Notes under the pieces: generated by a model
Seen by the model: the letters and a program-made list of their open reading frames with translations, nothing else
Database searches by the model: none
What the model was told of the DNA's origin: nothing
Part shown: piece after piece, positions 23,115 to 31,098 of the stretch
Layout of the letters: the number at the start of each line of letters is the position of its first letter
Position numbering within the stretch: position 1 is the stretch's first letter
Made by a program: the position numbers and the translations under genes
Source: Clostridiaceae bacterium
GTDB lineage: Bacteria > Bacillota > Clostridia > Saccharofermentanales > UBA5734
Length of the DNA: 45,630 nucleotides
NCBI GenBank assembly: GCA_012523135.1
Contig: JAAYJD010000126.1
Location: forward strand, 1 to 45,630
Reading direction: 5' to 3'

Positions 23115-24539
23115 TCAGCAGGACTGGTCGACGCGCTCGCGTTTGCTGCGCAAACGGTGGTCGGTGGCCGCGATGAAGAAATCCGGATCGATGTGCTGCA
23201 GAATATCCTCGAGTTCGCCGTCCCCCATGACGGTGTTGCGCCCCGCCTGGTAAAGGCGGTCCACGGCCTCGCGGACAGCCTGGACAACGGGATGGCGCTT
23301 GTCGACGGCATGTTCGCCCTTGAGACCGTAGAAGCTGTTCAGCCAGTGGGCGATTCCGGCCAGGCCGGAGTGCGAGTCGACGGCAACGGTGGCGGGACGG
23401 TTGAGGATCCTGGCCGTGTCAAAGATATTGTAGATTTCCTCGTCTTTCAGCAGGCCGTCGGCATGGATGCCCGCCCGGGTCGCATTGAAATAGCGTCCGA
23501 CAAAGGGCGTGCGCGGCGGGATCTCATGGCCGAGCTCGGCCTCGAAATATTCGGCGATTTCCGTGATGACCGACAGGTCCATGCCGTCGGTCGTGCCGCG
23601 CAGGGAGGCGTACTCCACCGCCATGGCCTCCAGCGGGCAGTTGCCGGTCCGCTCGCCGATGCCGAGCAGCGAGCAGTTGACGCCGCTGCAGCCGTACAGC
23701 CAGGCTGTGGCGGCGTTGGTCACCACCTTGTAGAAATCGTTATGCCCGTGCCATTCAAGCCATTCGGAGGGAACTTCAGAATAATGCTGCAGACCGTAGA
23801 TAATGCCCGGAACGCTGCGCGGCAGGGCGACACCGGGATAGGAGACCGCGTAGCCGAGTGTGTCGCAGGCCCTGATCTTGATCGGCTTGCCGCTTTCCCG
23901 GGCCAGTTTCATCAGCTCATTGGCGAACGGGACGACAAAACCGTAAAAGTCAGCCCGGGTGATGTCTTCGAAATGGCAGCGGGGCAGGATGTCGTATTCC
24001 AGGGCACTGCGCACGATCCCCAGGTATTTCTGCATCGCCTGGCTGCGGTTGAGGTTCATCTTCTTGAAGATGTGGTAGTCCGAGCAGGAGACAAGGATGC
24101 CCGTTTCCCGGACCCCCATGTCCTTGACCAGCTGGAAGTCCTTTTCATTGGCACGGATCCAGCTGGTTACTTCCGGAAAATCGTAGCCCAGCTCCATGCA
24201 GCGGTTGACCGCCTGCTTATCCTTATCCGTATACAGGAAAAACTCGCTTTGCCGGATCAGGCCGTTCGGGCCGCCCAGTTTGTGCAGCAGCTGGAAGAGG
24301 CGGACGATCTGGTCGACCGTAAACGGCGAGCAGGCCTGCTGGCCGTCACGGAAGGTCGTGTCGGTGATCCAGATCTGGTCTGGGGTGTTCATCGGGACGA
24401 CACGGTGGTTGAAGGGGACCTTGGGGATGCTGACATAGTCGAAAAGATGCCGGTACAGATTGGGCTCGGCAACATCCTGCAAGGTGTAACGATAGGCCGA
24501 CTGCTCGAGCAGATTGGTTTTACGGCTGAATTCCAGCAT
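23115..24539 (-). CDS. Re-citrate synthase-like / homocitrate synthase family protein (HMGL-like)
   Basis: The 474-residue enzyme belongs to the DRE-TIM metallolyase family that condenses acetyl-CoA with 2-oxo acids. ITDTTFRDGQQ supplies the catalytic Arg-Asp pair, PRCHFEDITRAD and LEWHGHND supply metal-binding residues (the HGHND histidines), and NCSLLGIGERTGNCPLEAM is the conserved C-terminal barrel segment. The sequence style (SDYHIFKKMNLNRSQAM, DFYGFVVPFANELMKLA, IHADGLLKDEEIYNIFDT) recalls the Re-face citrate synthases of Clostridium kluyveri and other anaerobes rather than LeuA, so citrate formation from oxaloacetate is the preferred role, with homocitrate or isopropylmalate synthesis as alternatives. 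GGAGGG precedes the ATG. It is divergent from the polymerase gene across a palindromic region. Confidence 0.82.
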   Translation of the reverse strand: MLEFSRKTNLLEQSAYRYTLQDVAEPNLYRHLFDYVSIPKVPFNHRVVPMNTPDQIWITDTTFRDGQQACSPFTVDQIVRLFQLLHKLGGPNGLIRQSEFFLYTDKDKQAVNRCMELGYDFPEVTSWIRANEKDFQLVKDMGVRETGILVSCSDYHIFKKMNLNRSQAMQKYLGIVRSALEYDILPRCHFEDITRADFYGFVVPFANELMKLARESGKPIKIRACDTLGYAVSYPGVALPRSVPGIIYGLQHYSEVPSEWLEWHGHNDFYKVVTNAATAWLYGCSGVNCSLLGIGERTGNCPLEAMAVEYASLRGTTDGMDLSVITEIAEYFEAELGHEIPPRTPFVGRYFNATRAGIHADGLLKDEEIYNIFDTARILNRPATVAVDSHSGLAGIAHWLNSFYGLKGEHAVDKRHPVVQAVREAVDRLYQAGRNTVMGDGELEDILQHIDPDFFIAATDHRLRSKRERVDQSC

Positions 24540-24554
24540 ACAGATCCCTCCCGA

Positions 24555-24584
24555 TATGCAAGATCAAACAAGTTAACTTGCATA
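24555..24584. promoter_or_regulatory. Nested palindromes in a divergent intergenic region
   Basis: TATGCAAG (24555-24562) and CTTGCATA (24577-24584) form a perfect 8-bp inverted repeat spaced by 14 bases, and overlap the perfect 12-bp palindrome CAAGTTAACTTG (24569-24580). The region lies between the divergent synthase and polymerase genes in AT-rich DNA holding possible -10 boxes on both strands. It does not match a LexA box. The regulator is unknown. Confidence 0.5.
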
Positions 24585-24616
24585 ATATAATTTTATCATT
24601 ATAGGGGAGCACCGCC

Positions 24617-25906
24617 ATGCTGTCAACCAATTGCCCCGATGCCGGGACCGCCTGGCCACGAGTCATTTTACACGCCGACCTCAATGGCTTCTATGCCGGG
24701 GTCGAGTGCCTCTACCGGCCTGAACTGCGCCAGAAACCCGTGGCCGTGAGCGGGGACGCCGAAAACCGGCACGGAATCATCCTGGCCAAAAATGAAATTG
24801 CCAAACGCTTTTCAATCAAGACCGGCGAGGCCATCTGGCAGGCGCGCCAAAAATGTCCGGGTCTGGTCGTGCTGACGGCCGACTATGCCAAGTATTTGCG
24901 CTATGCCCGTCTGACCCGGCAGATCCTGGCCGATTTTTCCGATCAGGTCGAGCCGTTCGGTCTGGACGAGGCCTGGATCGACGTGAGCGGCAGCATCCGC
25001 CTGCTGGGGGATGGGGTGGCCCTGGCCGACCGGGTCCGCCAGCGGACGCGCGAAGAGCTGGGCCTGACCTGCTCGGTCGGTGTCAGCTACAACAAGATTT
25101 TCGCCAAGCTGGGCAGCGACCTCAAAAAGCCGGACGCGACCGTCGCGATCCCGCCTGACCGCTTCCAGGCGATTGTCTGGCCGCTGCCGGTCCAGGACCT
25201 GCTCTATGTCGGGCCGTCGACGATGCGCCGGCTGCAGCGCATCGGCATCCGCACCATCGGGGGGCTGGCTGCGCTGCGCCTCGAGGACGCCCGCTACCTG
25301 CTGGGCAAGTGGGGCGAAACCCTCTGGCTGTTTGCCCGCGGCTTGGACGATTCGCCTGTCCATACCTCAGACGCGCGCGAGATGGTCAAATCGGTGGGCA
25401 ACAGCACGACCACGCCGCGCGACCTGGCCAGCGGCGATGACGTGCGTGTGATCCTGATGGTCTTGTCCGAGAGCGTCGCGGCCCGGCTGCGCGAGTATGG
25501 CCTGCGCTGCCAGACGGTGCAGATCAGCATCCGGGACAACCAGCTGGCGACGATTGAACGCCAGCAGAAGATGAGCCGGGCCACTGACCTGGCCCGCGAC
25601 ATCGTCCGCCAGGCCTGGCAGCTGTTTGAACGGCACTGGGCCTGGGCGCGCCCGATCCGCAGCCTGGGCGTGCGCGGCTGTGACCTGGTCACCGCGGACC
25701 GCCTGGAGCAACTCGCCCTGTTCGAGGATCCCGGCGCCTATGACCGGCAGAAAGAACTGGAGAAAACCATCGATGAGATCCGGCGTCGCTTTGGCTACTT
25801 CAGCATCCAGCGCGGCCTGATGCTCAGCGACCGCCAGCTGTCCGGCTTCAATCCCAAGGAAGAGCACGTCATCCACCCGGTTTCGTTTCCGGGGCTGTCC
25901 GGTTGA
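24617..25906 (+). CDS. dinB: Y-family DNA polymerase (DinB/Pol IV-like)
   Basis: The 429-residue protein has the Y-family palm: HADLNGFYAGVECL with the first catalytic Asp, then PFGLDEAWIDVSG with the Asp-Glu pair, and the conserved SVGVSYNKIFAKLGSDLKKP. A helix-hairpin-helix thumb follows (LLYVGPSTMRRLQRIGIRTIGGLAALR), then the little-finger domain, and LEQLALF, a beta-clamp-binding motif. Translesion synthesis past damaged bases is the expected job. Sequence details (steric gate Tyr in FYAG) fit Pol IV. ATG at 24617 has GGGGAG upstream. The 3' end overlaps the convergent EAL gene by 38 bases. No LexA box was found upstream. Confidence 0.92.
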   Translation: MLSTNCPDAGTAWPRVILHADLNGFYAGVECLYRPELRQKPVAVSGDAENRHGIILAKNEIAKRFSIKTGEAIWQARQKCPGLVVLTADYAKYLRYARLTRQILADFSDQVEPFGLDEAWIDVSGSIRLLGDGVALADRVRQRTREELGLTCSVGVSYNKIFAKLGSDLKKPDATVAIPPDRFQAIVWPLPVQDLLYVGPSTMRRLQRIGIRTIGGLAALRLEDARYLLGKWGETLWLFARGLDDSPVHTSDAREMVKSVGNSTTTPRDLASGDDVRVILMVLSESVAARLREYGLRCQTVQISIRDNQLATIERQQKMSRATDLARDIVRQAWQLFERHWAWARPIRSLGVRGCDLVTADRLEQLALFEDPGAYDRQKELEKTIDEIRRRFGYFSIQRGLMLSDRQLSGFNPKEEHVIHPVSFPGLSG

Positions 25907-27929
25907 CCAGCAAGCTGAGCGCTTCTTCCTCCGGCATCGGTCTGTCCAGGAGGTAGCCCTGCCCCAGGTCGCAGCCCAGCTCGAGCAGCTTGTCCCACTG
26001 GTCCGGCTGTTCGATGCCCTCGGCCACCGAGGCGATGTCCAGCTGCTTGCCGAGGTTGATGATCATGGCGACGATGATCTCGCCGCGCTTGTGGTCGAGC
26101 ACCTTGTCGACATAGCTTTTATCGATTTTCAACGTGTCGAACGGCATGTCCACCAGGTAGTTCAGGGACGAATACTGGGTGCCGAAATCGTCGAGGGCGA
26201 TCAAAAAGCCCAGTTCCTTCAGGCCCTTCATGGTCGCACGGGAGATCTGGCTGTCGTAGATCAGGGAATGCTCCGTGATCTCGAACTGGACCGATCCGGG
26301 CTTGACCGGCATCGCCGCCAGGCAGGTTTCCAGGAACGGGAGCAGCCGGCCGGAGACGACCGTCTTGGCGGACAGGTTGATGGAGAGCAAAAGGGGGCTG
26401 CCGGCGGGCAGACGCTGCAGGAAGCCAAACGCGTGGCGAATCACCCAGAAATCGATGTCGATGATGTGCTGGGTTTCTTCGGCAAAGCTGATCAGCTCGC
26501 CGGTCTGGAAGGGGATGCCCTGAAGCGACCAGCGCAGCAGCGCCTCAAAGCCATGCAGTTTTTTGTCTGGCATCGCGTAAATCGGCTGGTAGTGGAGCAG
26601 GAATCCGTCTTTTTCCAATGCATCCTCGATGGATCGTTCCAGCTGGTTGCGGCTGAAAACCTCCTGAAGCAAAGTCTGTTCAAAGCGGCTGACCGAACCC
26701 TTGCCTCTGGATTTGGCCTTGTTGAGGGCGATGTCCAGGCTTTGCAGGAGTTCGTCCAGCGTCGATCCGTCGCGGGGATATACGGCGATGCCGATACAAA
26801 GCGATGGCTTGTAGGCGAGATCGCCGATTTCCCAGGTGCTTTCCAGGGCGTCGAAAACTGTGGCGACCGTACGGTCCAGGTCGGCTTTGCCTATATGTGG
26901 ATCGAGCAGGAAAAAAGTGTCGCCGCCCCAGGTGTACAGGGCGGAGAAAATAAAATGAGCCGTCAGCCGCCGGGCCATTTCGTTGAGAAACAGATCGCCC
27001 GTGCGGTGCCCGAAAAGGTCGTTGACGGTCCTGAAATTGTCGATATCCAGGGCGTAGACAGCAAAAGGTGTCGCGGTATCCAGCATGGTCTGGATCTGGT
27101 CTTCGAAAACGATCCGGTTTTGCAGGCCGGTCAGCGGATCACGGTAGGCCAGGTTGCGGATCTGCTTTTCCTTTGCTTTTTCGCTCGTCAGGTCGATGCC
27201 GAAAGACACGATCACCGGTTCGCCCCACAAGGACTGGCGCATAAACGTTTCGTTCCAGAGGATATGCAGGACCTCCCCGCTTTTGTGGCGCATGCGGTTC
27301 TCCAGATGGCCGCCAACCCCTTCGGCCTGCAGGCGGCGGAGCCGTTCGGCCAGGGTTTCCTTTTCGTCATCCGCCAGCAGCAGGTCAGCCCATTTTGCCC
27401 CCAGGATCTCGTCGCGCGGATAGCCGAACAGCGGCTGGAACGCGTCGTTGACATCGCGGATGGCGCCGGTTTCGTTCCAGATCATGATGATCGTGTTGCT
27501 GTTGCGGTAGACCTCCTGGATGAACTGGTTCTGGGCTGTGAGCGCGTCGAGCGTCTGATTGAGGGACGCGTTCTTTTTTTGCAGTTCCAGGTCCTTGCTC
27601 CGGATGTCTTCGGCATACGCGGTCAGCTCGCGGTTGACCGAAAAAACGGTCCTGGACAGCCCGGCGATCCGGGCGTAGTCCTTTTTGACCTGAATGTAGA
27701 GCAGAAAAGCGGTCAGGGCGACAAAAATGCCGCCCTTGGCCGACTGGAAGCGCATGTACACCGCATGGTCGACAGCCAGCAGATTGATCAGGTGGTCAGA
27801 GAAGAGAATCCAGAGAATGCCGGCGACCAGGTAAACGCCGACAATCCGCCAGGGATTCTCATAGCGCGACCACGCGATATCCATCCCGGGTATGTCCGTG
27901 CTGTCGTTTTTTCCGGTTTTTGTTTTCAT
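25869..27929 (-). CDS. Membrane PAS-GGDEF-EAL protein, probable c-di-GMP phosphodiesterase with degenerate GGDEF
   Basis: The 686-residue protein has two N-terminal spans (~26-50, ~65-83), a coiled coil (~95-135), a PAS domain (~138-255; IMIWNETGAIRDVNDAFQPLFGY), a GGDEF domain (~265-420) and an EAL domain (~435-680). The GGDEF active site reads WGGDTF at 334-339, so the catalytic Glu is replaced by Thr and cyclase activity is unlikely. The EAL domain looks complete: EALLRW (E462), NLSAKT, EITEHS, DDFGTQYSS, LKIDKSYV and VAEGIEQPDQ. It should hydrolyse c-di-GMP, with the PAS and degenerate GGDEF serving as sensors. The start at 27929 lacks a clear ribosome site and could lie downstream. It is convergent with the polymerase gene. 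Confidence 0.88.
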   Translation of the reverse strand: MKTKTGKNDSTDIPGMDIAWSRYENPWRIVGVYLVAGILWILFSDHLINLLAVDHAVYMRFQSAKGGIFVALTAFLLYIQVKKDYARIAGLSRTVFSVNRELTAYAEDIRSKDLELQKKNASLNQTLDALTAQNQFIQEVYRNSNTIIMIWNETGAIRDVNDAFQPLFGYPRDEILGAKWADLLLADDEKETLAERLRRLQAEGVGGHLENRMRHKSGEVLHILWNETFMRQSLWGEPVIVSFGIDLTSEKAKEKQIRNLAYRDPLTGLQNRIVFEDQIQTMLDTATPFAVYALDIDNFRTVNDLFGHRTGDLFLNEMARRLTAHFIFSALYTWGGDTFFLLDPHIGKADLDRTVATVFDALESTWEIGDLAYKPSLCIGIAVYPRDGSTLDELLQSLDIALNKAKSRGKGSVSRFEQTLLQEVFSRNQLERSIEDALEKDGFLLHYQPIYAMPDKKLHGFEALLRWSLQGIPFQTGELISFAEETQHIIDIDFWVIRHAFGFLQRLPAGSPLLLSINLSAKTVVSGRLLPFLETCLAAMPVKPGSVQFEITEHSLIYDSQISRATMKGLKELGFLIALDDFGTQYSSLNYLVDMPFDTLKIDKSYVDKVLDHKRGEIIVAMIINLGKQLDIASVAEGIEQPDQWDKLLELGCDLGQGYLLDRPMPEEEALSLLVNRTAPETKPGG

Positions 27930-28062
27930 GGAACGGCACCGTCGATTCTGTATGACGACAACGTCTTAGCTGGCTGCCAGATGCGATTATCTTATCATAT
28001 GCGAAAAACCAGTGCAAAGGAAACCTCAATCTTGATCGCTGTTTTCCATCCGGCAGCGGCGG

Positions 28063-28091
28063 TTGACAACCTATGGCAACAGGACTATCCT
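28063..28091 (+). promoter_or_regulatory. Promoter for the NMT1-type ABC importer
   Basis: TTGACA (28063-28068), 17-base spacer, TATCCT (28086-28091). It is about 130 bases before the start codon. Confidence 0.65.
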
Positions 28092-28097
28092 GATCAG

Positions 28098-28219
28098 TGG
28101 ACATGACTAAAATGTGATGGTTGTCTTTGTGCAGAACGTGCAAAAATGACGCGTTGCGCCCGGAGTGGACGTTGACAGCTACACCTGTCACTGCATACGA
28201 TGACCAGAAAGAGGGAACC
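28098..28219 (+). other. Structured leader of ~120 bases, no recognised riboswitch
   Basis: The leader contains a 6-bp hairpin TGACAG-CTACAC-CTGTCA (28173-28190) and GC-rich inverted segments (28143-28165). The conserved cores of the TPP riboswitch (CTGAGA, CCTGAT) were looked for, because NMT1-like carriers can serve thiamine precursors, and were not found. A second, weak promoter TTGACA-18-TACGAT overlaps the hairpin. Confidence 0.3.
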
Positions 28220-29224
28220 ATGAGCAGAAAAATCAGAAACATGACCGTTGTCCTGAGCCTGGTGCTGGCCCTGGCGATGCTGGCCGCCTGTACGCCGGAT
28301 CCCACAACCACGACCACCACCCAGCCGCCCGTCACGCTGCGGGTTGCCGGTTTGAACGGACCGACCGGCATCGGACTGGTCAAGCTGATGGCCGATTCAG
28401 ACGCGAAAACGACCCAAAACCAGTACACGTTTTCGCTGACCGGAACGCCGGACGATATCGTGGCCCAGGTCAGCAGCGGCCAGGTGGACATCGCGGCGCT
28501 GCCGACCAATATGGCCGCTATTTTATACCAGAAAACCAGCCAGAACGTTCAGCTTTTGGCAATCAACACCCTGGGCGTCCTCTACATCCTGGAACGAGGC
28601 GACACCGTCACGTCCCTGCAGGATCTGGCCGGGAAAGAAGTCCTGGCTTCCGGCCAGGGCGCGACCCCTGAATATGCTCTCAACGAGCTGCTGAGTCAGG
28701 CCGGGCTTCAGGACCAGGTCACCGTCACCTACAAGACGGAACACCAGGAACTGGCCACACTGGCCGCGGCCGGCCAGGCGGATCTCGTTTTGCTTCCGGA
28801 ACCGTTCGTCACCACCGTCCTGAACAAAAATCCGGATCTGCGCATCGCCCTCGACCTGACCGAAGTCTGGCAGAGCGTGCACCAGGGCCAGAACGAGAGC
28901 GAGCTGGCCATGGGCTGCATGATCGTGAACAAGGCGTTTGCGGCGCAGCATCCGCAGGCGCTGCAGACCTTCCTCGAGGAATACCAGGCGTCCGTCGATT
29001 TTGTCAACGCGAACGCGGAGCAGGCCGGAACCCTGGTGGCCCAGTATAAGATCATGGGCGACGCCGCCCTGGCGGCCAAGGCCATCCCGAACTGCCACAT
29101 CGTGCTGATCCGCGGCGCTGCGATGCAAAAGGCCCTAAATCCGTTTTACGAGGTCCTTTTTGCCGCCAACCCGAAGTCGATCGGCGGAGCCATGCCGGAT
29201 GCCGGTTTCTATTATGTTCCCTGA
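28220..29224 (+). CDS. ABC transporter substrate-binding lipoprotein (NMT1/TauT-like)
   Basis: The 334-residue precursor has a signal peptide with lipobox LAAC (Cys24), a Thr/Pro-rich linker and a periplasmic-binding fold of the NMT1/THI5-like family (LRVAGLNGPTGIGLVKLM at the first strand, SSGQVDIAALPTNMAAILY, LVLLPEPFVTTVLNKNPDL). Members bind nitrate, sulfonates, bicarbonate, hydroxymethylpyrimidine or similar ligands; the ligand here is not evident. AGAGGGA precedes the ATG at 28220. Permease and ATPase genes follow at 62 bases, completing an importer. Confidence 0.88.
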   Translation: MSRKIRNMTVVLSLVLALAMLAACTPDPTTTTTTQPPVTLRVAGLNGPTGIGLVKLMADSDAKTTQNQYTFSLTGTPDDIVAQVSSGQVDIAALPTNMAAILYQKTSQNVQLLAINTLGVLYILERGDTVTSLQDLAGKEVLASGQGATPEYALNELLSQAGLQDQVTVTYKTEHQELATLAAAGQADLVLLPEPFVTTVLNKNPDLRIALDLTEVWQSVHQGQNESELAMGCMIVNKAFAAQHPQALQTFLEEYQASVDFVNANAEQAGTLVAQYKIMGDAALAAKAIPNCHIVLIRGAAMQKALNPFYEVLFAANPKSIGGAMPDAGFYYVP

Positions 29225-29285
29225 CAACCGGCCGATCGGGTATAATCAAAGGTAAAATACGCGCACAAGGGAAGGGGGCGCAGGG

Positions 29286-30083
29286 GTGAGAACTGACGGC
29301 AAGCGATCGGGCCGGCTGGCCTGGATATGGGTGACGCTCGTCTGGCTGGCCATCTGGCAGGGCGCCTACCTGCTGGTCGGCCAGGATCTGCTCCTGGCTT
29401 CACCCTGGCAGGTGCTGCAGCGCCTGGCGCTCCAGGGCGTCCGGCCGTCGTTCTGGCTGACTGTCCTCTATTCCTTTTTGCGCATCCAGGCCGGCTTCCT
29501 GCTCGGCCTGGCCTGCGGGTCGCTGCTGGCGGTCCTGACCGTCCGCCTGGCCTGGGTCAAGCGGCTCTTCCATCCGGCGATCAGCGCCATCCGCGCCACC
29601 CCGGTTGCCTCTTTCATCATCCTGGCACTGGTCTGGATGTCGCACAACCGGGTCGTGGTCTTTATCGTTTTCCTCATGGTGCTGCCGATCGTCTGGCGCA
29701 ATGTCACAGAAGGGATCGAAACGACGGACCCCCAGCTGCTGGAAATGGGGCGGGTCTTCCACCTGTCGCGCCTGGAGGTCGTCCGGGCTATCTACATACC
29801 CTCTGTCGTGCCCTTTTTTGTTACGGCGGCGACGACAAGCCTGGGGCTGGGCTGGAAGGCGGGCATCGCAGCCGAAGTGCTCAGCCGGCCGCCCCTGTCG
29901 CTGGGCAGGCAGCTGTACGACGCCAAGATCTATCTCGAGACGGCCGACCTTCTGGCCTTCACCTCGGTCGTGATCATCATCAGCCTGGCTCTGGAGCACC
30001 TGCTGCTTTTACTCTTCCGCCAGGCCGGGCGCCTTTTCCAGCGCCGCGGGATCACCGGCAGAAAGGCAGGGCCTGCCGCATGA
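29286..30083 (+). CDS. ABC transporter permease (SsuC/TauC-like)
   Basis: The 265-residue, six-span protein belongs to the binding-protein-dependent permease family. The EAA loop is seen as EGIETTDPQLLEMGRVFHLSRLEVVRAIYIPSVVP, which contacts the ATPase. The start is GTG at 29286 with GAAGGGGG upstream. A TATAAT at 29241-29246 without a good -35 could add a secondary promoter. It overlaps the ATPase gene by four bases (ATGA), so they are translationally coupled. Confidence 0.88.
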   Translation: MRTDGKRSGRLAWIWVTLVWLAIWQGAYLLVGQDLLLASPWQVLQRLALQGVRPSFWLTVLYSFLRIQAGFLLGLACGSLLAVLTVRLAWVKRLFHPAISAIRATPVASFIILALVWMSHNRVVVFIVFLMVLPIVWRNVTEGIETTDPQLLEMGRVFHLSRLEVVRAIYIPSVVPFFVTAATTSLGLGWKAGIAAEVLSRPPLSLGRQLYDAKIYLETADLLAFTSVVIIISLALEHLLLLLFRQAGRLFQRRGITGRKAGPAA

Positions 30084-30676
30084 GCATCGAGCTGAAGCAG
30101 GTCCATGTCCTGCGCGACGGCCGGCCCATTTTGCAGGACCTGTCGCTGACACTGCCCGAGCGCGGGATTGTCGGCCTTTCCGGCCCTTCCGGCTGCGGCA
30201 AAACGACGCTGCTGCATACGCTTTGCGGCTTGCTGAAACCAGACTCGGGAACGGTTTCCGGCCTGGCGCGCGGCCGCGTCGGCGTGGCCTTCCAGGAGGA
30301 CCGTCTGCTGCCCTGGCTGACCGTGCGCGACAACCTGGACCTGGTGCTGCATGACCGGACCAGGGCCGAGATCTGGCTCGAACGGATGCAGCTGGCCGGC
30401 CAGGGTTCGCAGTTTCCGCACCAGCTCAGCGGCGGCATGAAGCGCCGGATCGCCCTGGCCCGGGCACTGGCCTTTGACAGCGACCTGATTTTACTCGACG
30501 AGCCGTTCCAGGGCATGGATGACGCGCTCAAGCAGAACTTGTATGGGTGGGTTCGCGAGGCCGCCGGGACGCGCCCGCTGCTGCTGGTCACCCACGATGC
30601 CGCTGAGTGTGACGCACTGGCCGGCACCATGTGGCTGGCCGATGGTCCGCCCCTGGTTATTTTCCACAGCCGCTAA
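30080..30676 (+). CDS. ABC transporter ATP-binding protein (SsuB/TauB-like)
   Basis: A compact 198-residue ATPase with Walker A GPSGCGKTT (~35-43), Q-loop FQEDRLLPW, signature LSGGMKRR, Walker B LILLDEPF and VTHDAAE. The QEDRLLPW element is typical of NitT/TauT-family ATPases. It is shorter than usual (~240-260) because the C-terminal tail is minimal. The start ATG at 30080 overlaps the permease stop; the much longer upstream open frame from 29327 is only the permease gene read in another frame. Confidence 0.9.
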   Translation: MSIELKQVHVLRDGRPILQDLSLTLPERGIVGLSGPSGCGKTTLLHTLCGLLKPDSGTVSGLARGRVGVAFQEDRLLPWLTVRDNLDLVLHDRTRAEIWLERMQLAGQGSQFPHQLSGGMKRRIALARALAFDSDLILLDEPFQGMDDALKQNLYGWVREAAGTRPLLLVTHDAAECDALAGTMWLADGPPLVIFHSR

Positions 30677-30705
30677 AAAAGCGGGCTGCCCGCCAGGGGC
30701 AGCCC
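30675..30705 (-). terminator. Hairpin terminator with T-tract on the minus strand
   Basis: GGGCTGCCC (30683-30691) and GGGCAGCCC (30697-30705) form a perfect 9-bp stem. The A6 tract lies at 30675-30680, so U-rich termination is on the minus strand; the hairpin may also slow plus-strand transcripts leaving the ABC operon. Confidence 0.6.
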
Positions 30706-30815
30706 ATGCATGCGATTGATTCATGTCTTGATTCGTGTCGTGTTCACAAGAGATTCCGCTTGTTCTGATCAGCTATTGCTTATGCACGGCGGCATAAGAA
30801 TCGTTTTCTTGGGAT
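30675..30815 (-). ncRNA. Candidate small RNA (~140 nt)
   Basis: On the minus strand a TTGACA (30843-30848) is followed after 16 bases by TAAAAC, with an expected start near 30815. The transcript would hold a perfect 7-bp hairpin (CTTATGC/GCATAAG, 30779-30798) and end at the strong hairpin plus T6 at 30675-30705. No ORF longer than a few codons is seen. Alternatively the terminator belongs to the HD gene's long 3' tail. No known RNA family was recognised. Confidence 0.25.
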
Positions 30816-31098
30816 ATTCAGTTTTATTCTGCAAGACGCTTCTGTCAAATGCGGTTGTACAAACTCCTTTCGTCTCAGTATCCGTTCAAAACGGACGCGG
30901 GTCAGAATGCTGTACAATTCAGGACAAAAGATCAGGTGTCTTGTTTAGCGTGGTCACCGGCCACCCGAGCTGATTCAGTGCGGATCGATCGTCTTGCTTC
31001 TGTCTTCAGTATAGCCGATCTGTATGGCAATTCTGTTACAAAATGGTAAAACCGGCCTGCAAAGTTCGCGCCTCGTTTTTGTGCATTCGGCCAAGAGG
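30706..31098. other. Gene-poor stretch with lower GC
   Basis: No supported gene. It is visibly more AT-rich than its neighbours and contains hairpins at 30779-30798 and 30881-30895 (TCCGTT/AACGGA) and the palindrome TTGTACAA near 30855. Short open frames at 30710-30973 and 30849-31049 lack ribosome sites. It could be a decayed insertion. Confidence 0.4.

Noticed and set aside
24540-24616. LexA box upstream of the Y-family polymerase
   Set aside because: No CGAAC-N4-GTTYG seen; palindromes there have a different sequence.
26091-28106. Long plus-strand open frame (671 codons)
   Set aside because: Antisense to the PAS-GGDEF-EAL gene, which has clear domains.
28098-28219. TPP riboswitch before the NMT1-like gene
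   Set aside because: The conserved CTGAGA and CCTGAT elements are missing.
30710-31049. Two short open frames in the gene-poor stretch
   Set aside because: No ribosome site, no domain, AT-richer DNA with hairpins.
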